Assembly (NCBI GenBank): GCA_026389055.1 | Contig: JAPLIO010000203.1 | Span: forward strand, 1 to 7,828 | Length of the DNA stretch: 7,828 nt | Direction: 5' to 3' | Origin: Candidatus Melainabacteria bacterium | GTDB lineage: Bacteria; Cyanobacteriota; Vampirovibrionia; Vampirovibrionales; JAJTHC01 | The notes under the pieces: model-generated | The model's input: the letters and a program-made list of their open reading frames with translations, nothing else | Database searches by the model: none | What the model was told of the DNA's origin: nothing | Part shown: piece after piece, positions 1 through 6,349 of the stretch | Layout of the letters: each line of letters opens with the position of its first letter | How positions within the stretch are numbered: the first letter of the stretch is position 1 | Program-made: the position numbers and the translations under genes

Positions 1-267
1 AGAAAAAATTTACGCTATTTAATCTTTGAACTGGTATTAATTGGCATCAATACACCCTAAGATGTACACCTTTTTTCTTGAATGAAATACACCTGCTGGT
101 GGATTAAACGCACCTCGGAATGCTTCACTATTAAAAGCACAAAGAAACAAACGGGAAACACCAAACGGCTCACCAATCTAACGAAACCAACAAGAGAGAG
201 AAAACATCACACACATTTTAGAGAGTATGAAGAAAAAAGAGAGAGAAAGAAAGAGAGAATCACTATC
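1..267. other. Gene-free leader region upstream of fliJ
   Basis: I see no recognisable gene here. Frame 1 is open from base 1 to a TAA at 58-60 (19 codons), which could be the tail of an upstream gene, but the peptide matches nothing I know. An ATG at 82 is in frame with fliJ, yet the 62 extra residues it would add are Lys/Arg/Thr-rich, unlike any FliJ N-terminus, and the DNA turns into a long GA-rich tract just before the true start. No convincing promoter was found; a weak TTGAAC near 27 lacks a good -10 box. Confidence 0.5.
233..258 (+). promoter_or_regulatory. Purine-rich leader / ribosome-loading tract of fliJ
   Basis: An unbroken run of A and G ends 9 nt before the fliJ ATG at 268. There is no standard AGGAGG; the GAGAGA/AAAGAAAG repeats probably serve as the ribosome binding region. 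The same pattern, nearly base for base, sits in front of flgD (2371-2397), which supports 268 rather than 82 as the start. The role in translation is inferred. Confidence 0.45.
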
Positions 268-714
268 ATGGCAGCAAAAGCATTTCGTTTTAGTTTACAA
301 ACCGTTTTTGATTTACGTAACCGCGAAGTAGACCAAGCTCAACAAGCCCTTCAGGCTGAAGAATTAAAACTAAACAAAACCCAAGCTGAAATGGAGCGGC
401 TTTCCAACTGTGCCAAAGAGGCCTTTGAAGACTTCCACAACTTAACCCCAGACGCTTGGCAAATGGATTACCACGGCTACATTCAACAAATTCGGAATGG
501 GCAAGCTAACTCGCAAAACTTAATGAACTTACAACAAACCGTGGTTGAAAAACACAAAGCCTTGGTTCGGGAAGCCAGAATGAAAGCCAAAACCTTGGAA
601 AAATTGTTTGAAAAACAACAAAAAGCCCACACCGCCATGCTATTGAAAGAAGAAGAAATTTTCTTGAATGAAATTGCGACCCAACGGTACTACCTACAGC
701 AACAAGCCAGCTAA
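268..714 (+). CDS. fliJ: Flagellar export chaperone FliJ
   Basis: FliJ is a small soluble coiled-coil protein of the flagellar type III export apparatus. It links the FliI ATPase ring to the FlhA gate and escorts rod/hook substrates. The 148-aa product has the usual FliJ length (about 147 aa) and the typical opening, FRFSLQTVFDLRNREVDQAQ at residues 6-25, followed by almost continuous heptad-like Lys/Glu/Gln/Leu helix to the C-terminus and no membrane segment. The start at ATG 268 was chosen because the reading frame further upstream is Lys/Thr-rich filler and the GA-rich leader lies directly before 268. fliK follows after a 219-nt gap to its preferred start and then flgD-flgE, the order common in flagellar operons. 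fliI, the usual upstream neighbour, is not in the window. FliJ proteins diverge quickly, so context carries much of the call. Confidence 0.87.
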   Translation: MAAKAFRFSLQTVFDLRNREVDQAQQALQAEELKLNKTQAEMERLSNCAKEAFEDFHNLTPDAWQMDYHGYIQQIRNGQANSQNLMNLQQTVVEKHKALVREARMKAKTLEKLFEKQQKAHTAMLLKEEEIFLNEIATQRYYLQQQAS

Positions 715-933
715 AACCAATTCAAACTTTGAAAATGGTATAAAACTGATTTATTACCTTGTCCCCATTCCCAACCCTGTTGCTAATAAACCACTACACT
801 TCATACCATAAACACACACACATACTCCCGTTGTTGCTATCTTAACCCCTGTTCCTTTTTATTTTTTACAACCGCATAGATGATTAAAACTCATAACCAT
901 CCCCTCTATCGTTCAGAAAGAAAATTTCCCCCT

Positions 934-2259
934 ATGGTTGTCGCTTTTTCAAGTAAAACGGACTCGTTTATCGCCAAACAACCCGCCACTACGGAAGGGG
1001 TATTTGGCACTGTTAATAATAATAGTAAGCAGACCAATAAGCCGAATAACGAAACCGCTAACGCTTTTGAAAAAGCCTTAAAACAATCTACCGCACCCAA
1101 AACGGATGCCCCCAAGAAAAAAAACACCAGCACCCCAGCCAAGCCTACCAAACCAGTAGAAGCCTCAGTCCCAGCCGAAAATGTTCAGGCAGTAAACCCT
1201 ACAGAGGAATCAAAACCCGTAAGTGCTACGACTACCCCCGCACCTGCTATAGATACTTCACTAGCGTTTGCCAGTGTTGTTCAAGGGCAATTGGCTAGCA
1301 CCAACCCGTCCCCCACCATCCCAACTGAAGACCCATCAACGGCTGCCCAACAAGCCACAGTCGTAGACCCCAAGTTAACCCAACAACCCGAACCATTTGC
1401 CAGTGTTACGCCAAAAGAATCTTCCCAACAACACCCCTCTGAACAACAACAAGACACTACTAAAAACAACAATCAATCTGAGGCTTTTCTCTCTAATGAA
1501 GACCCTGAAAAATCAAATAACCTAAACCGTCAACCTGCTGAAGAACCTCCTCTGTTGCAGTCGTCTACTACTTCTAATACTCTTTTACCTGCGGATATTC
1601 AATTGGCAATGCAACCCGTTGCCCCCCCTGAAAATCTTCCGTTGGCAGATGTTTCAGTGAAAGAAGTGGCTTCCGTTGTGGCACAAGTGGGGGGGCAGTT
1701 GGAATCAATCGTTACCAATGGGGCTGGCAATAAACAAGTAACCATGGTACTGCAACCCGAAGCCCTTGGTACTGTTCGGGTTCAGCTTCATCAGGGCGAA
1801 AACAAGGCGGTTTCGGGCAAAATTATTGTGCAAACCCCCGAAGCCTTTACCGCCTTAAACCAGCAAATTGATAGCTTAAAAGCACGAATGGAAGGGCAAG
1901 GCGTAACCGTTCAAAAGTTAGAAATCGTTCTAGCCCCACCGACTGATAATTTAGTGCTAGATAGCCGACACCATCAGGCGGTGTTAGCAGCTTCTAGCAG
2001 TGAAAGTGCTTTTAACGATACGGGTTCCCAGCAAAAGCAGCAGGGGCAAACAGATGCAGGTTTTAAAGAAGAACCCGAAGCCTTTAGCATGGATAAGTAC
2101 AGGCAATCTTCTTCTGAAAATGCTTCGCAAGAAGGGCAAACAACCGCTAACCAGCAGGACAGAAAAGAAGCCTATCAAGCCCATTTGAATGAATTACGAG
2201 GGTTGCGGTCTTATCGGTTAGCCATGAAGGGGAGCAATGCTTCTTCGCAATACGCCTAA
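934..2259 (+). CDS. fliK: Flagellar hook-length control protein FliK
   Basis: FliK is exported during hook growth, acts as a molecular ruler and, through its C-terminal domain, switches the export gate from hook to filament substrates. The product (441 aa from ATG 934) has the expected two-part layout: a long disordered N-terminal two thirds very rich in Pro, Thr, Ser, Gln and Asn, then a compact C-terminal hook-length domain at about residues 250-336. That domain includes LQPEALGTVRVQL (273-285), matching the family's conserved L-P-x-x-LG-x-V-x-V pattern, and it ends in LEIVLAP. A Gln/Ser-rich tail follows. An in-frame ATG at 880 would add 18 residues, but nothing like a ribosome site precedes it, whereas AGAAAGAAAA lies about 10 nt before 934, like the purine leaders of fliJ and flgD. 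The start is therefore likely, not certain. The gene sits between fliJ and flgD, as usual. Confidence 0.9.
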   Translation: MVVAFSSKTDSFIAKQPATTEGVFGTVNNNSKQTNKPNNETANAFEKALKQSTAPKTDAPKKKNTSTPAKPTKPVEASVPAENVQAVNPTEESKPVSATTTPAPAIDTSLAFASVVQGQLASTNPSPTIPTEDPSTAAQQATVVDPKLTQQPEPFASVTPKESSQQHPSEQQQDTTKNNNQSEAFLSNEDPEKSNNLNRQPAEEPPLLQSSTTSNTLLPADIQLAMQPVAPPENLPLADVSVKEVASVVAQVGGQLESIVTNGAGNKQVTMVLQPEALGTVRVQLHQGENKAVSGKIIVQTPEAFTALNQQIDSLKARMEGQGVTVQKLEIVLAPPTDNLVLDSRHHQAVLAASSSESAFNDTGSQQKQQGQTDAGFKEEPEAFSMDKYRQSSSENASQEGQTTANQQDRKEAYQAHLNELRGLRSYRLAMKGSNASSQYA

Positions 2260-2262
2260 TAT

Positions 2263-2333
2263 GTCAATGTTGAGCGTAGTCGAAACATCCCCCGAGACAG
2301 GTGAGGAGATTCCTCGACTACGCTCGGAATGAC
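2263..2333. repeat. REP-like palindromic element between fliK and flgD
   Basis: A perfect 12-bp stem, GAGCGTAGTCGA (2272-2283) with TCGACTACGCTC (2314-2325), encloses a 30-nt loop. An outer GTCA/TGAC pair (2263-2266, 2330-2333) extends it past an internal bulge. It starts 3 nt after the fliK stop codon. The arm ending CGCTCGGAATGAC resembles REP-type intergenic palindromes that I recall from many unrelated bacterial genomes. It may end or attenuate fliK transcription, with TTTTT following at 2337-2341. Confidence 0.75.
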
Positions 2334-2338
2334 GAATT

Positions 2339-2368
2339 TTTACAGTTAAAGGGTTGATTTTTTACAAT
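2339..2368 (+). promoter_or_regulatory. Candidate sigma70-type promoter for flgD-flgE
   Basis: TTTACA at 2339-2344 and TACAAT at 2363-2368 are separated by 18 nt. Each hexamer differs from the TTGACA/TATAAT consensus at one base. The site lies directly after the REP-like palindrome and 38 nt before the flgD start, where a new promoter would be needed if the palindrome stops transcription from fliK. Found by eye only. Confidence 0.4.
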
Positions 2369-2370
2369 AA

Positions 2371-2397
2371 AAAAAAGAGAGAGACGAAAGAAAGAGA
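2371..2397 (+). promoter_or_regulatory. Purine-rich leader / ribosome-loading tract of flgD
   Basis: AAAAAAGAGAGAGA, then CG, then AAAGAAAGAGA end 9 nt before the first flgD ATG (2407). The tract nearly duplicates the fliJ leader at 233-258. No AGGAGG is present, so this tract is the likely ribosome binding region. Confidence 0.45.
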
Positions 2398-2406
2398 CCG
2401 AACCCC

Positions 2407-2889
2407 ATGATGATGATGATGTCCGTTAGTGCTAGCAGTTTACAAAACCAGCTAACCACCTTGAAGTCGCAAACCAATCAAACGAATTTCCAAAAATCTC
2501 AAAAAACGGTGGGTCAAACCGCCATGGGTAAAGATAGCTTTATGCAGTTGATGCTGGCTCAGTTAGCCAATCAAAACCCATTGGAACCCGTCGATAGTAC
2601 CCAACAATTGGCACAACAAGCCCAATTTACCCAAGTAGAAGAATTACAGAAGTTGAATACCGCCTTAACCAAAAATTCTCAGGCTTCAGACGCTGCGTTG
2701 TATTCAGGCAAACAGGTTGAATATCAAGATAGCAGTGGGCAAACGCAAACAGGCATCGTCGATAGCGTTTCGTTTGGTTCCAGTAGTATTGGGTTGAATG
2801 TGAATGGCAAAGTAGTAACCCCCAGCCAAATAACCAAATTGTATGCCAGTACCCCACAAATCACAACCAACACAGGTACATCGGCCTAA
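2407..2889 (+). CDS. flgD: Flagellar hook assembly (hook cap) protein FlgD
   Basis: FlgD forms the temporary cap on the growing hook and guides polymerisation of FlgE; it is exported through the flagellar channel. The 160-aa product has the conserved FlgD N-terminal domain: GKDSFMQLMLAQLANQNPL at residues 41-59, then EPVD and AQFTQVEELQKLN (72-84). A short C-terminal part (about 99-145) with SGKQVEYQDSSGQTQTGIVD and VNGKVVTPSQITKLY matches the compact C-terminus of short FlgD forms known from Gram-positive bacteria. At 160 aa it is shorter than the enterobacterial protein (about 230 aa), so it probably lacks the full Ig-like domain. The start is ambiguous by up to five residues because five ATG codons stand in tandem (2407-2421). 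flgE follows after 47 nt, as expected. Confidence 0.94.
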   Translation: MMMMMSVSASSLQNQLTTLKSQTNQTNFQKSQKTVGQTAMGKDSFMQLMLAQLANQNPLEPVDSTQQLAQQAQFTQVEELQKLNTALTKNSQASDAALYSGKQVEYQDSSGQTQTGIVDSVSFGSSSIGLNVNGKVVTPSQITKLYASTPQITTNTGTSA

Positions 2890-2936
2890 CTAAACAATCA
2901 TTGTTCCCGCCCCTGCTATGAAAGGCTTTATTCTCT

Positions 2937-4103
2937 ATGTCTCAAGGATTATTCACCGCTGCTTCTGGTATTAGAGCCAACCAAGTTACCATTGATGTTA
3001 TTTCTAACAACATTGCTAACGTGAACACCTTGGCGTTTAAAGGGTCTAAAACCAATTTTTCAACTGTGTTTACCAAAACGGTTAAATCTGGCACCGCCCC
3101 TGGTAGCTCGTTTGGGGGTGTTAACCCTGAACAAATAGGAACAGGTACCCAAATTTCAGAAATTGCGGTTAACAATAGCCAAGGGGGTACCCAGTTTACA
3201 GGGCGTTCTACGGATTTAATGATTAACGGCGAAGGCTATTTTGTCGTGCAAAACCCTAGTAGTTCTGCCGCTTCCAGCACGAGTGTTTCTTTTACCAGAG
3301 CTGGTAATTTCAATACGGATTCCGCAGGTAACCTTGTAACCACTACGGGGAACAAGTTGATTGGTACGTCTACTGTAAATGGTACAACAGGGGTTACAAC
3401 AGATACCATTAAAGTACCTCTGAAATTAACCATTGCTAAATTTTTAGATAGTAGCAATAAAGTAACAGGCACCGTGTTAGGGTCTGAATCCGCTGTAGTA
3501 GGCGATTTTTCAGCCTATGCTACGGCTAATAGCATAACCCCTGCCAGCACTAAAATACAAAATGTTACCTTAAGTAACATTAGTGTTGGTGCGAATGGTT
3601 CTATAACGGCAACCTATTCCAATGGCGACAGATTGACCGTGCGTAATAACCCAGACCTCACTGCCAATAGCACGGAACTTATTCACGTACCTGTAGAAGG
3701 TAATACCTTTGCTGCGGTTAATACCACGGCGACAGGTACGGCTGGCAGAGTAGGTCAGCTTTCAGGGGCATTAGCGGGTTTAACTTCTGATAAACCAGGC
3801 GTCAACCCCATGTTGGGGGCTGCGTTTCAGTTACAAATGGCTAGTTTTACCAATAAAAATGGGCTAGAAGCATTAACTAATAACAACTATGTTGAAAGTG
3901 CCAACTCAGGAACCGTTGCTTATGGCGTGCCAGGGTCTGGTAACAGAGGCACGTTGTTAGCGGGTAGTTTGGAAAGTAGTAATGTGGATTTAGCCAATGA
4001 ATTTACCAATTTAGTGGTTGCCCAGCGTGGGTTGGAAGCTAATAGTAAGATGATTAAAGCCCAAAGCGAAGCCATGCAGACGATTTTAAACGCCATTAAC
4101 TAA
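2937..4103 (+). CDS. flgE: Flagellar hook protein FlgE
   Basis: FlgE polymerises into the flagellar hook, the universal joint between rod and filament. The 388-aa product has the rod/hook/filament-type N-terminal helix (MSQGLFTAASGIRANQ at 1-16; SNNIANVNTLAFKGS at 23-37), the LMINGEGYFVVQ block with SFTRAGNF and LVTTTGNKLIG that begins the surface domains, a Thr/Ser/Asn-rich middle, and the conserved C-terminal helix (residues 343-388, LESSNVDLANEFTNLVVAQRG, then ANSKMIKAQSEAMQTIL). It has no signal peptide, as expected for type III export. AAAGG at 2921-2925 lies 11 nt before the ATG. The length is near the low end for FlgE but too long for FlgF or FlgG (about 250-260 aa), and flgD directly upstream supports FlgE. 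Confidence 0.95.
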   Translation: MSQGLFTAASGIRANQVTIDVISNNIANVNTLAFKGSKTNFSTVFTKTVKSGTAPGSSFGGVNPEQIGTGTQISEIAVNNSQGGTQFTGRSTDLMINGEGYFVVQNPSSSAASSTSVSFTRAGNFNTDSAGNLVTTTGNKLIGTSTVNGTTGVTTDTIKVPLKLTIAKFLDSSNKVTGTVLGSESAVVGDFSAYATANSITPASTKIQNVTLSNISVGANGSITATYSNGDRLTVRNNPDLTANSTELIHVPVEGNTFAAVNTTATGTAGRVGQLSGALAGLTSDKPGVNPMLGAAFQLQMASFTNKNGLEALTNNNYVESANSGTVAYGVPGSGNRGTLLAGSLESSNVDLANEFTNLVVAQRGLEANSKMIKAQSEAMQTILNAIN

Positions 4104-4135
4104 AACCAATTAACAGTTAAAATAGCGAGTTCTAT

Positions 4136-4177
4136 CATCGATTGTCGTTTCAGTCTTTAGCTGGTTGGTTTGTCAGG
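4136..4177 (+). repeat. 42-bp repeat, copy 1 (inverted relative to copy 2)
   Basis: Read on +, this stretch begins CATCGATTG and ends GGTTGGTTTGTCAGG. It matches the reverse complement of 5945-5986 at 39 of 42 positions, with no gaps. The copy ends one base before the 189-bp repeat, whereas copy 2 has no 189-bp repeat beside it, so the two are separable units. Function unknown. Confidence 0.85.
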
Positions 4178-4178
4178 A

Positions 4179-4367
4179 GGTGCCTGTTTGGGCACCCCCC
4201 GACACCCCCCACAAATTCAGGGGTAAACCCCTAAAGACCCCCAAAAAGCCACCCGCCTATGCCACCAGAAGGGCATTGACGGCGGGATGTTCTTTTTGCC
4301 CCTGCGGTGGACGGAACGCATCGGCAGCTGCAGAGCAAATGCGATGGTCGTTCCTACTCGGTGGTTT
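4179..4367 (+). repeat. 189-bp structured repeat element, copy 1
   Basis: This copy matches the reverse complement of 7640-7828 along its whole length. Shared blocks include 37 identical bases at the outer end (4179-4215) and a long identical block at 4308-4358 near the inner end. It is rich in hairpins: GGTGCC/GGCACC at 4179-4184/4191-4196; AGGGGT/ACCCCT at 4219-4224/4227-4232; CCCGCC/GGCGGG at 4252-4257/4281-4286 with inner TGCC/GGCA; GGAACG/CGTTCC at 4313-4318/4349-4354, with CGCAT/ATGCG inside. Differences between copies cluster in the second and third hairpins, and pairing is kept. It carries no credible ORF. It could be a non-autonomous mobile element, a REP-like repeat or an RNA. Confidence 0.9.
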
Positions 4368-4433
4368 CAATTCTCACGCTATTCTAACTATGAATTGATA
4401 GTCTTAAACTTTTTCTTGGTGGATAGTATAACA

Positions 4434-4467
4434 ATGAAGGGGTGAATTTTACCATCCACCCCTTCAT
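4434..4467 (-). terminator. Terminator hairpin of metK, possibly bidirectional
   Basis: A perfect 11-bp stem, ATGAAGGGGTG (4434-4444) with CACCCCTTCAT (4457-4467), has a 12-nt loop and lies 25 nt beyond the metK stop. On the - strand it is followed by TTGTTAT, a weak T tract; on the + strand by AATTTTAAAA. Its position between converging genes fits termination of metK and perhaps of flgE readthrough. Confidence 0.7.
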
Positions 4468-4491
4468 AATTTTAAAAGCAATCGCTAACTT

Positions 4492-5823
4492 TTATGCTGA
4501 ATACGCAACCGCAACAGATTGCTTGATAATTTCAGGCAACGCCAAGCTAGGCACCAACGCTTTGGCTACTAACCGAACTTTCGCCACGGCATCCACCTGT
4601 TCCCAAGGCACAAAAAAGTCTTCCCGACCCACATGCCCATAAGCCGCCAATTTTTGATAGAAGCGTCCGCCTTGTTCAGCAGGTAATAACCGCAACTTAA
4701 ATTGCTGAATAATCGCCGCTGGGCGTAAATCAAACACTTGAGCCACAATCGCTGAAAGCACAGCATCATCTAAGCCTTCAGTCGCCGTACCGAATGAATC
4801 GACCAACACCGAAGTTGGCTTAGCGACACCAATAGCATAACTCAATTGTAATTCGCATTTTTTAGCCAAGCCAGCAGCCACTAAGTTTTTAGCCACATAG
4901 CGGGCAGCATAAGCTGCCGATCGATCTACTTTCGTGGGGTCTTTTCCGCTAAATGCACCGCCCCCGTGCCGAGCATAGCCACCATAAGTATCCACAATAA
5001 TTTTACGCCCAGTCAAGCCAGAATCGCCTTGGGGGCCACCCACCACGAAACGTCCGCTGGGATTGATGAAGTAAATGGTATCCGCATCAGGCACTACAGT
5101 AGAAAATTGCTCAAAAACTGGGGCAATCACAAACTGCTTCAAATCATCAGCAATGCGTTTTTGCACGGCATCGTTATCGGTAATACCTTCAATTTCAGGG
5201 GCGTGTTGGGTAGAAATAACAATGGTATCAATCCGTGTAGGTTGCCCATTTTCATACTCAACGGTTACTTGAGATTTTCCATCGGGGCGTAGGTAGCCTA
5301 GCGTACCATCTTTCCGAACTTTCGCCAATTGTTGCACCAAAGCGTGAGAAAGAGCAATGGGTAATGGCATTAAGGTAGGTGTTTCCGTACAAGCATAACC
5401 AAACATTAAGCCTTGGTCGCCAGCCCCAATTTTATCCATTTCGTCGTGGGAAAGCTCATTTCTAGCTTCCGTAGCGGTGTTGACACCCCCTGCAATATCA
5501 ACCGATTGCTCATCGATGCTTAACAAAATACCGCAAGAATGCCCATCAAACCCACCGCCGTTGATGCCTTCGTACCCAATATCGCAAACCACTCTGCGGG
5601 CGATGCTGGAAATATCAACGTAGGTAGAAGACGTAATTTCACCTGTAACCATCACTAAACCTGTATTCACAACGGTTTCAGCGGCTACCCGAGCCATAGG
5701 GTCTTGCGTAAGGAAAGCGTCTAAGACGGCATCTGAAATTTGATCACAAATTTTATCAGGATGCCCTTCGGTAACGGATTCCGAGGTAAACAGTGAGCGG
5801 TTTTTAGGGTTGATATTAGCCAT
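4492..5823 (-). CDS. metK: S-adenosylmethionine synthetase (methionine adenosyltransferase)
   Basis: MetK joins methionine and ATP to give S-adenosylmethionine, the main methyl donor, plus phosphate and pyrophosphate; it is cytosolic and usually tetrameric. All signature motifs are present: GHPDKICDQISDA (residues 20-32, ATP and Mg binding), GAGDQGLMFGYA (133-144), FINPSGRFVVGGPQGDSGLTGRK starting at 252, given here only as landmarks (FINPSGRF, GDSGLTGRK), and the phosphate-loop HGGGAFSGKDPTKVDRSAAY (286-305). At 443 aa it is longer than the E. coli enzyme (384 aa). The stretch around DGHSCGILLSIDEQSVDIAGGV resembles cyanobacterial MetK, and about 30 residues follow the usual end near FFVPWEQVD. 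The ATG at 5823 has AAGGAAA seven nt upstream. The gene runs against flgE and stands 177 nt from the TRL gene behind it. No SAM riboswitch was recognised upstream. Confidence 0.99.
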   Translation of the reverse strand: MANINPKNRSLFTSESVTEGHPDKICDQISDAVLDAFLTQDPMARVAAETVVNTGLVMVTGEITSSTYVDISSIARRVVCDIGYEGINGGGFDGHSCGILLSIDEQSVDIAGGVNTATEARNELSHDEMDKIGAGDQGLMFGYACTETPTLMPLPIALSHALVQQLAKVRKDGTLGYLRPDGKSQVTVEYENGQPTRIDTIVISTQHAPEIEGITDNDAVQKRIADDLKQFVIAPVFEQFSTVVPDADTIYFINPSGRFVVGGPQGDSGLTGRKIIVDTYGGYARHGGGAFSGKDPTKVDRSAAYAARYVAKNLVAAGLAKKCELQLSYAIGVAKPTSVLVDSFGTATEGLDDAVLSAIVAQVFDLRPAAIIQQFKLRLLPAEQGGRFYQKLAAYGHVGREDFFVPWEQVDAVAKVRLVAKALVPSLALPEIIKQSVAVAYSA

Positions 5824-5830
5824 GTGCCTA

Positions 5831-5837
5831 TTTCCTT
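5831..5837 (-). promoter_or_regulatory. Ribosome binding site of metK
   Basis: On the - strand AAGGAAA precedes the metK ATG (5823) by 7 nt. It is the clearest Shine-Dalgarno-like site in the window and fixes the metK start. Confidence 0.7.
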
Positions 5838-5944
5838 TATGTTTTTTTAGAAGCTAGATGCCCGAGGTTACTTCATTACAACTTTCTAGTTTCCTTCAAA
5901 CATAAAGAGGGGTCAAGTATGGGATGTGATACGCTTTCTTAACA

Positions 5945-5986
5945 CCTGACAAACCAACCAGCGAAAGACTGAAATAACAATCGATG
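5945..5986 (-). repeat. 42-bp repeat, copy 2
   Basis: This is the inverted partner of 4136-4177 (39/42 identical on the opposite strand). It lies between the TRL gene stop (6001) and metK, about 120 nt before the metK start, so both metK flanks carry a copy. It could belong to a 3' end signal, a metK leader, or a small dispersed repeat. No strong internal hairpin is visible. Confidence 0.85.
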
Positions 5987-6000
5987 TTACCCCTGAAATC

Positions 6001-6330
6001 CTATTCCCCATAGACCGTTACAGTCATCTTCCGAAAGAAAATGAACACGCTTTGTTCTTGCACATCCACAAAATGGATTTTCTTAATACCCTGTTCCTTT
6101 ACAATGCGTTCCAAGCTGGCATCGCCTTTTTCAACCAAAAACAAGTAGTTAATTGTTTTAGCTTGCCCCACTTTCAACTTGCTAAGCCCTTCTTTAGCCG
6201 TAGCACCTGTAGCCAGCAAGGGGTAATGCGTATTGGTGTACAATAACCCCATCGCTTGTGCAGGAGCTGAAAGAGCCATTCCGCCCACAACGAGTAACGC
6301 AACCAATAAGGATTTGATGGATTTCAACAT
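6001..6330 (-). CDS. Exported TRL-like family protein
   Basis: This 109-aa protein begins with a clear Sec signal peptide: MLKSIKSLL, a hydrophobic core to about residue 20, and an A-Q-A site ending at residue 26, leaving a mature part of about 83 aa. The mature part fits the TRL-like family (small exported or lipoproteins named after a tRNA-associated locus): it opens GLLYTNTHYP (28-37), has GDASL at 69-73, then GIKKIHFVD (81-89), and ends TVTVYGE. The family has no established biochemical role. There is no lipobox Cys, so it should be a soluble periplasmic protein and not a lipoprotein. AGAAAG lies upstream of the ATG, and the gene begins 19 nt after the stop of the larger TRL-like gene, which points to one operon. 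No tRNA was seen nearby despite the family name. Confidence 0.85.
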   Translation of the reverse strand: MLKSIKSLLVALLVVGGMALSAPAQAMGLLYTNTHYPLLATGATAKEGLSKLKVGQAKTINYLFLVEKGDASLERIVKEQGIKKIHFVDVQEQSVFIFFRKMTVTVYGE

Positions 6331-6349
6331 AAAATTTCACTTTCTACCG

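Larger units (their letters stand above)
4104..4491. other. Convergent intergenic region between flgE and metK
   Basis: These 388 bases separate the + strand flagellar genes from the - strand metK. They hold, in order, one copy of a 42-bp repeat (4136-4177), one copy of a 189-bp structured repeat (4179-4367) and a terminator hairpin (4434-4467). Open frames here (for example 4165-4398) run through the C-rich repeat, have no ribosome site and encode low-complexity peptides; I do not regard them as genes. Confidence 0.75.

Noticed and set aside
1..60. Possible C-terminal tail of an upstream gene (19 codons, stop at 58-60)
   Set aside because: Too short to support; the peptide does not match the end of FliI or any other flagellar protein I recognise.
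82..267. In-frame extension of fliJ to an ATG at 82
   Set aside because: The added residues are Lys/Arg/Thr-rich, do not look like FliJ, and the GA-rich leader directly precedes the ATG at 268, which gives a normal-length FliJ.
4165..4398. Open frame through the 189-bp repeat
   Set aside because: It follows the C-rich repeat, has no ribosome site, and the other copy of the repeat differs by small indels that would break the frame.
4492..5823. Overlapping ORFs on the + strand opposite metK
   Set aside because: They are antisense shadows of a strongly conserved enzyme, with no ribosome sites and no recognisable products.
5824..6000. SAM riboswitch or clear promoter upstream of metK
   Set aside because: No multi-helix SAM-I-like layout and no terminator hairpin with T tract were seen. 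A TTGACC at 5911-5916 (- strand) lacks a -10 box at proper spacing.
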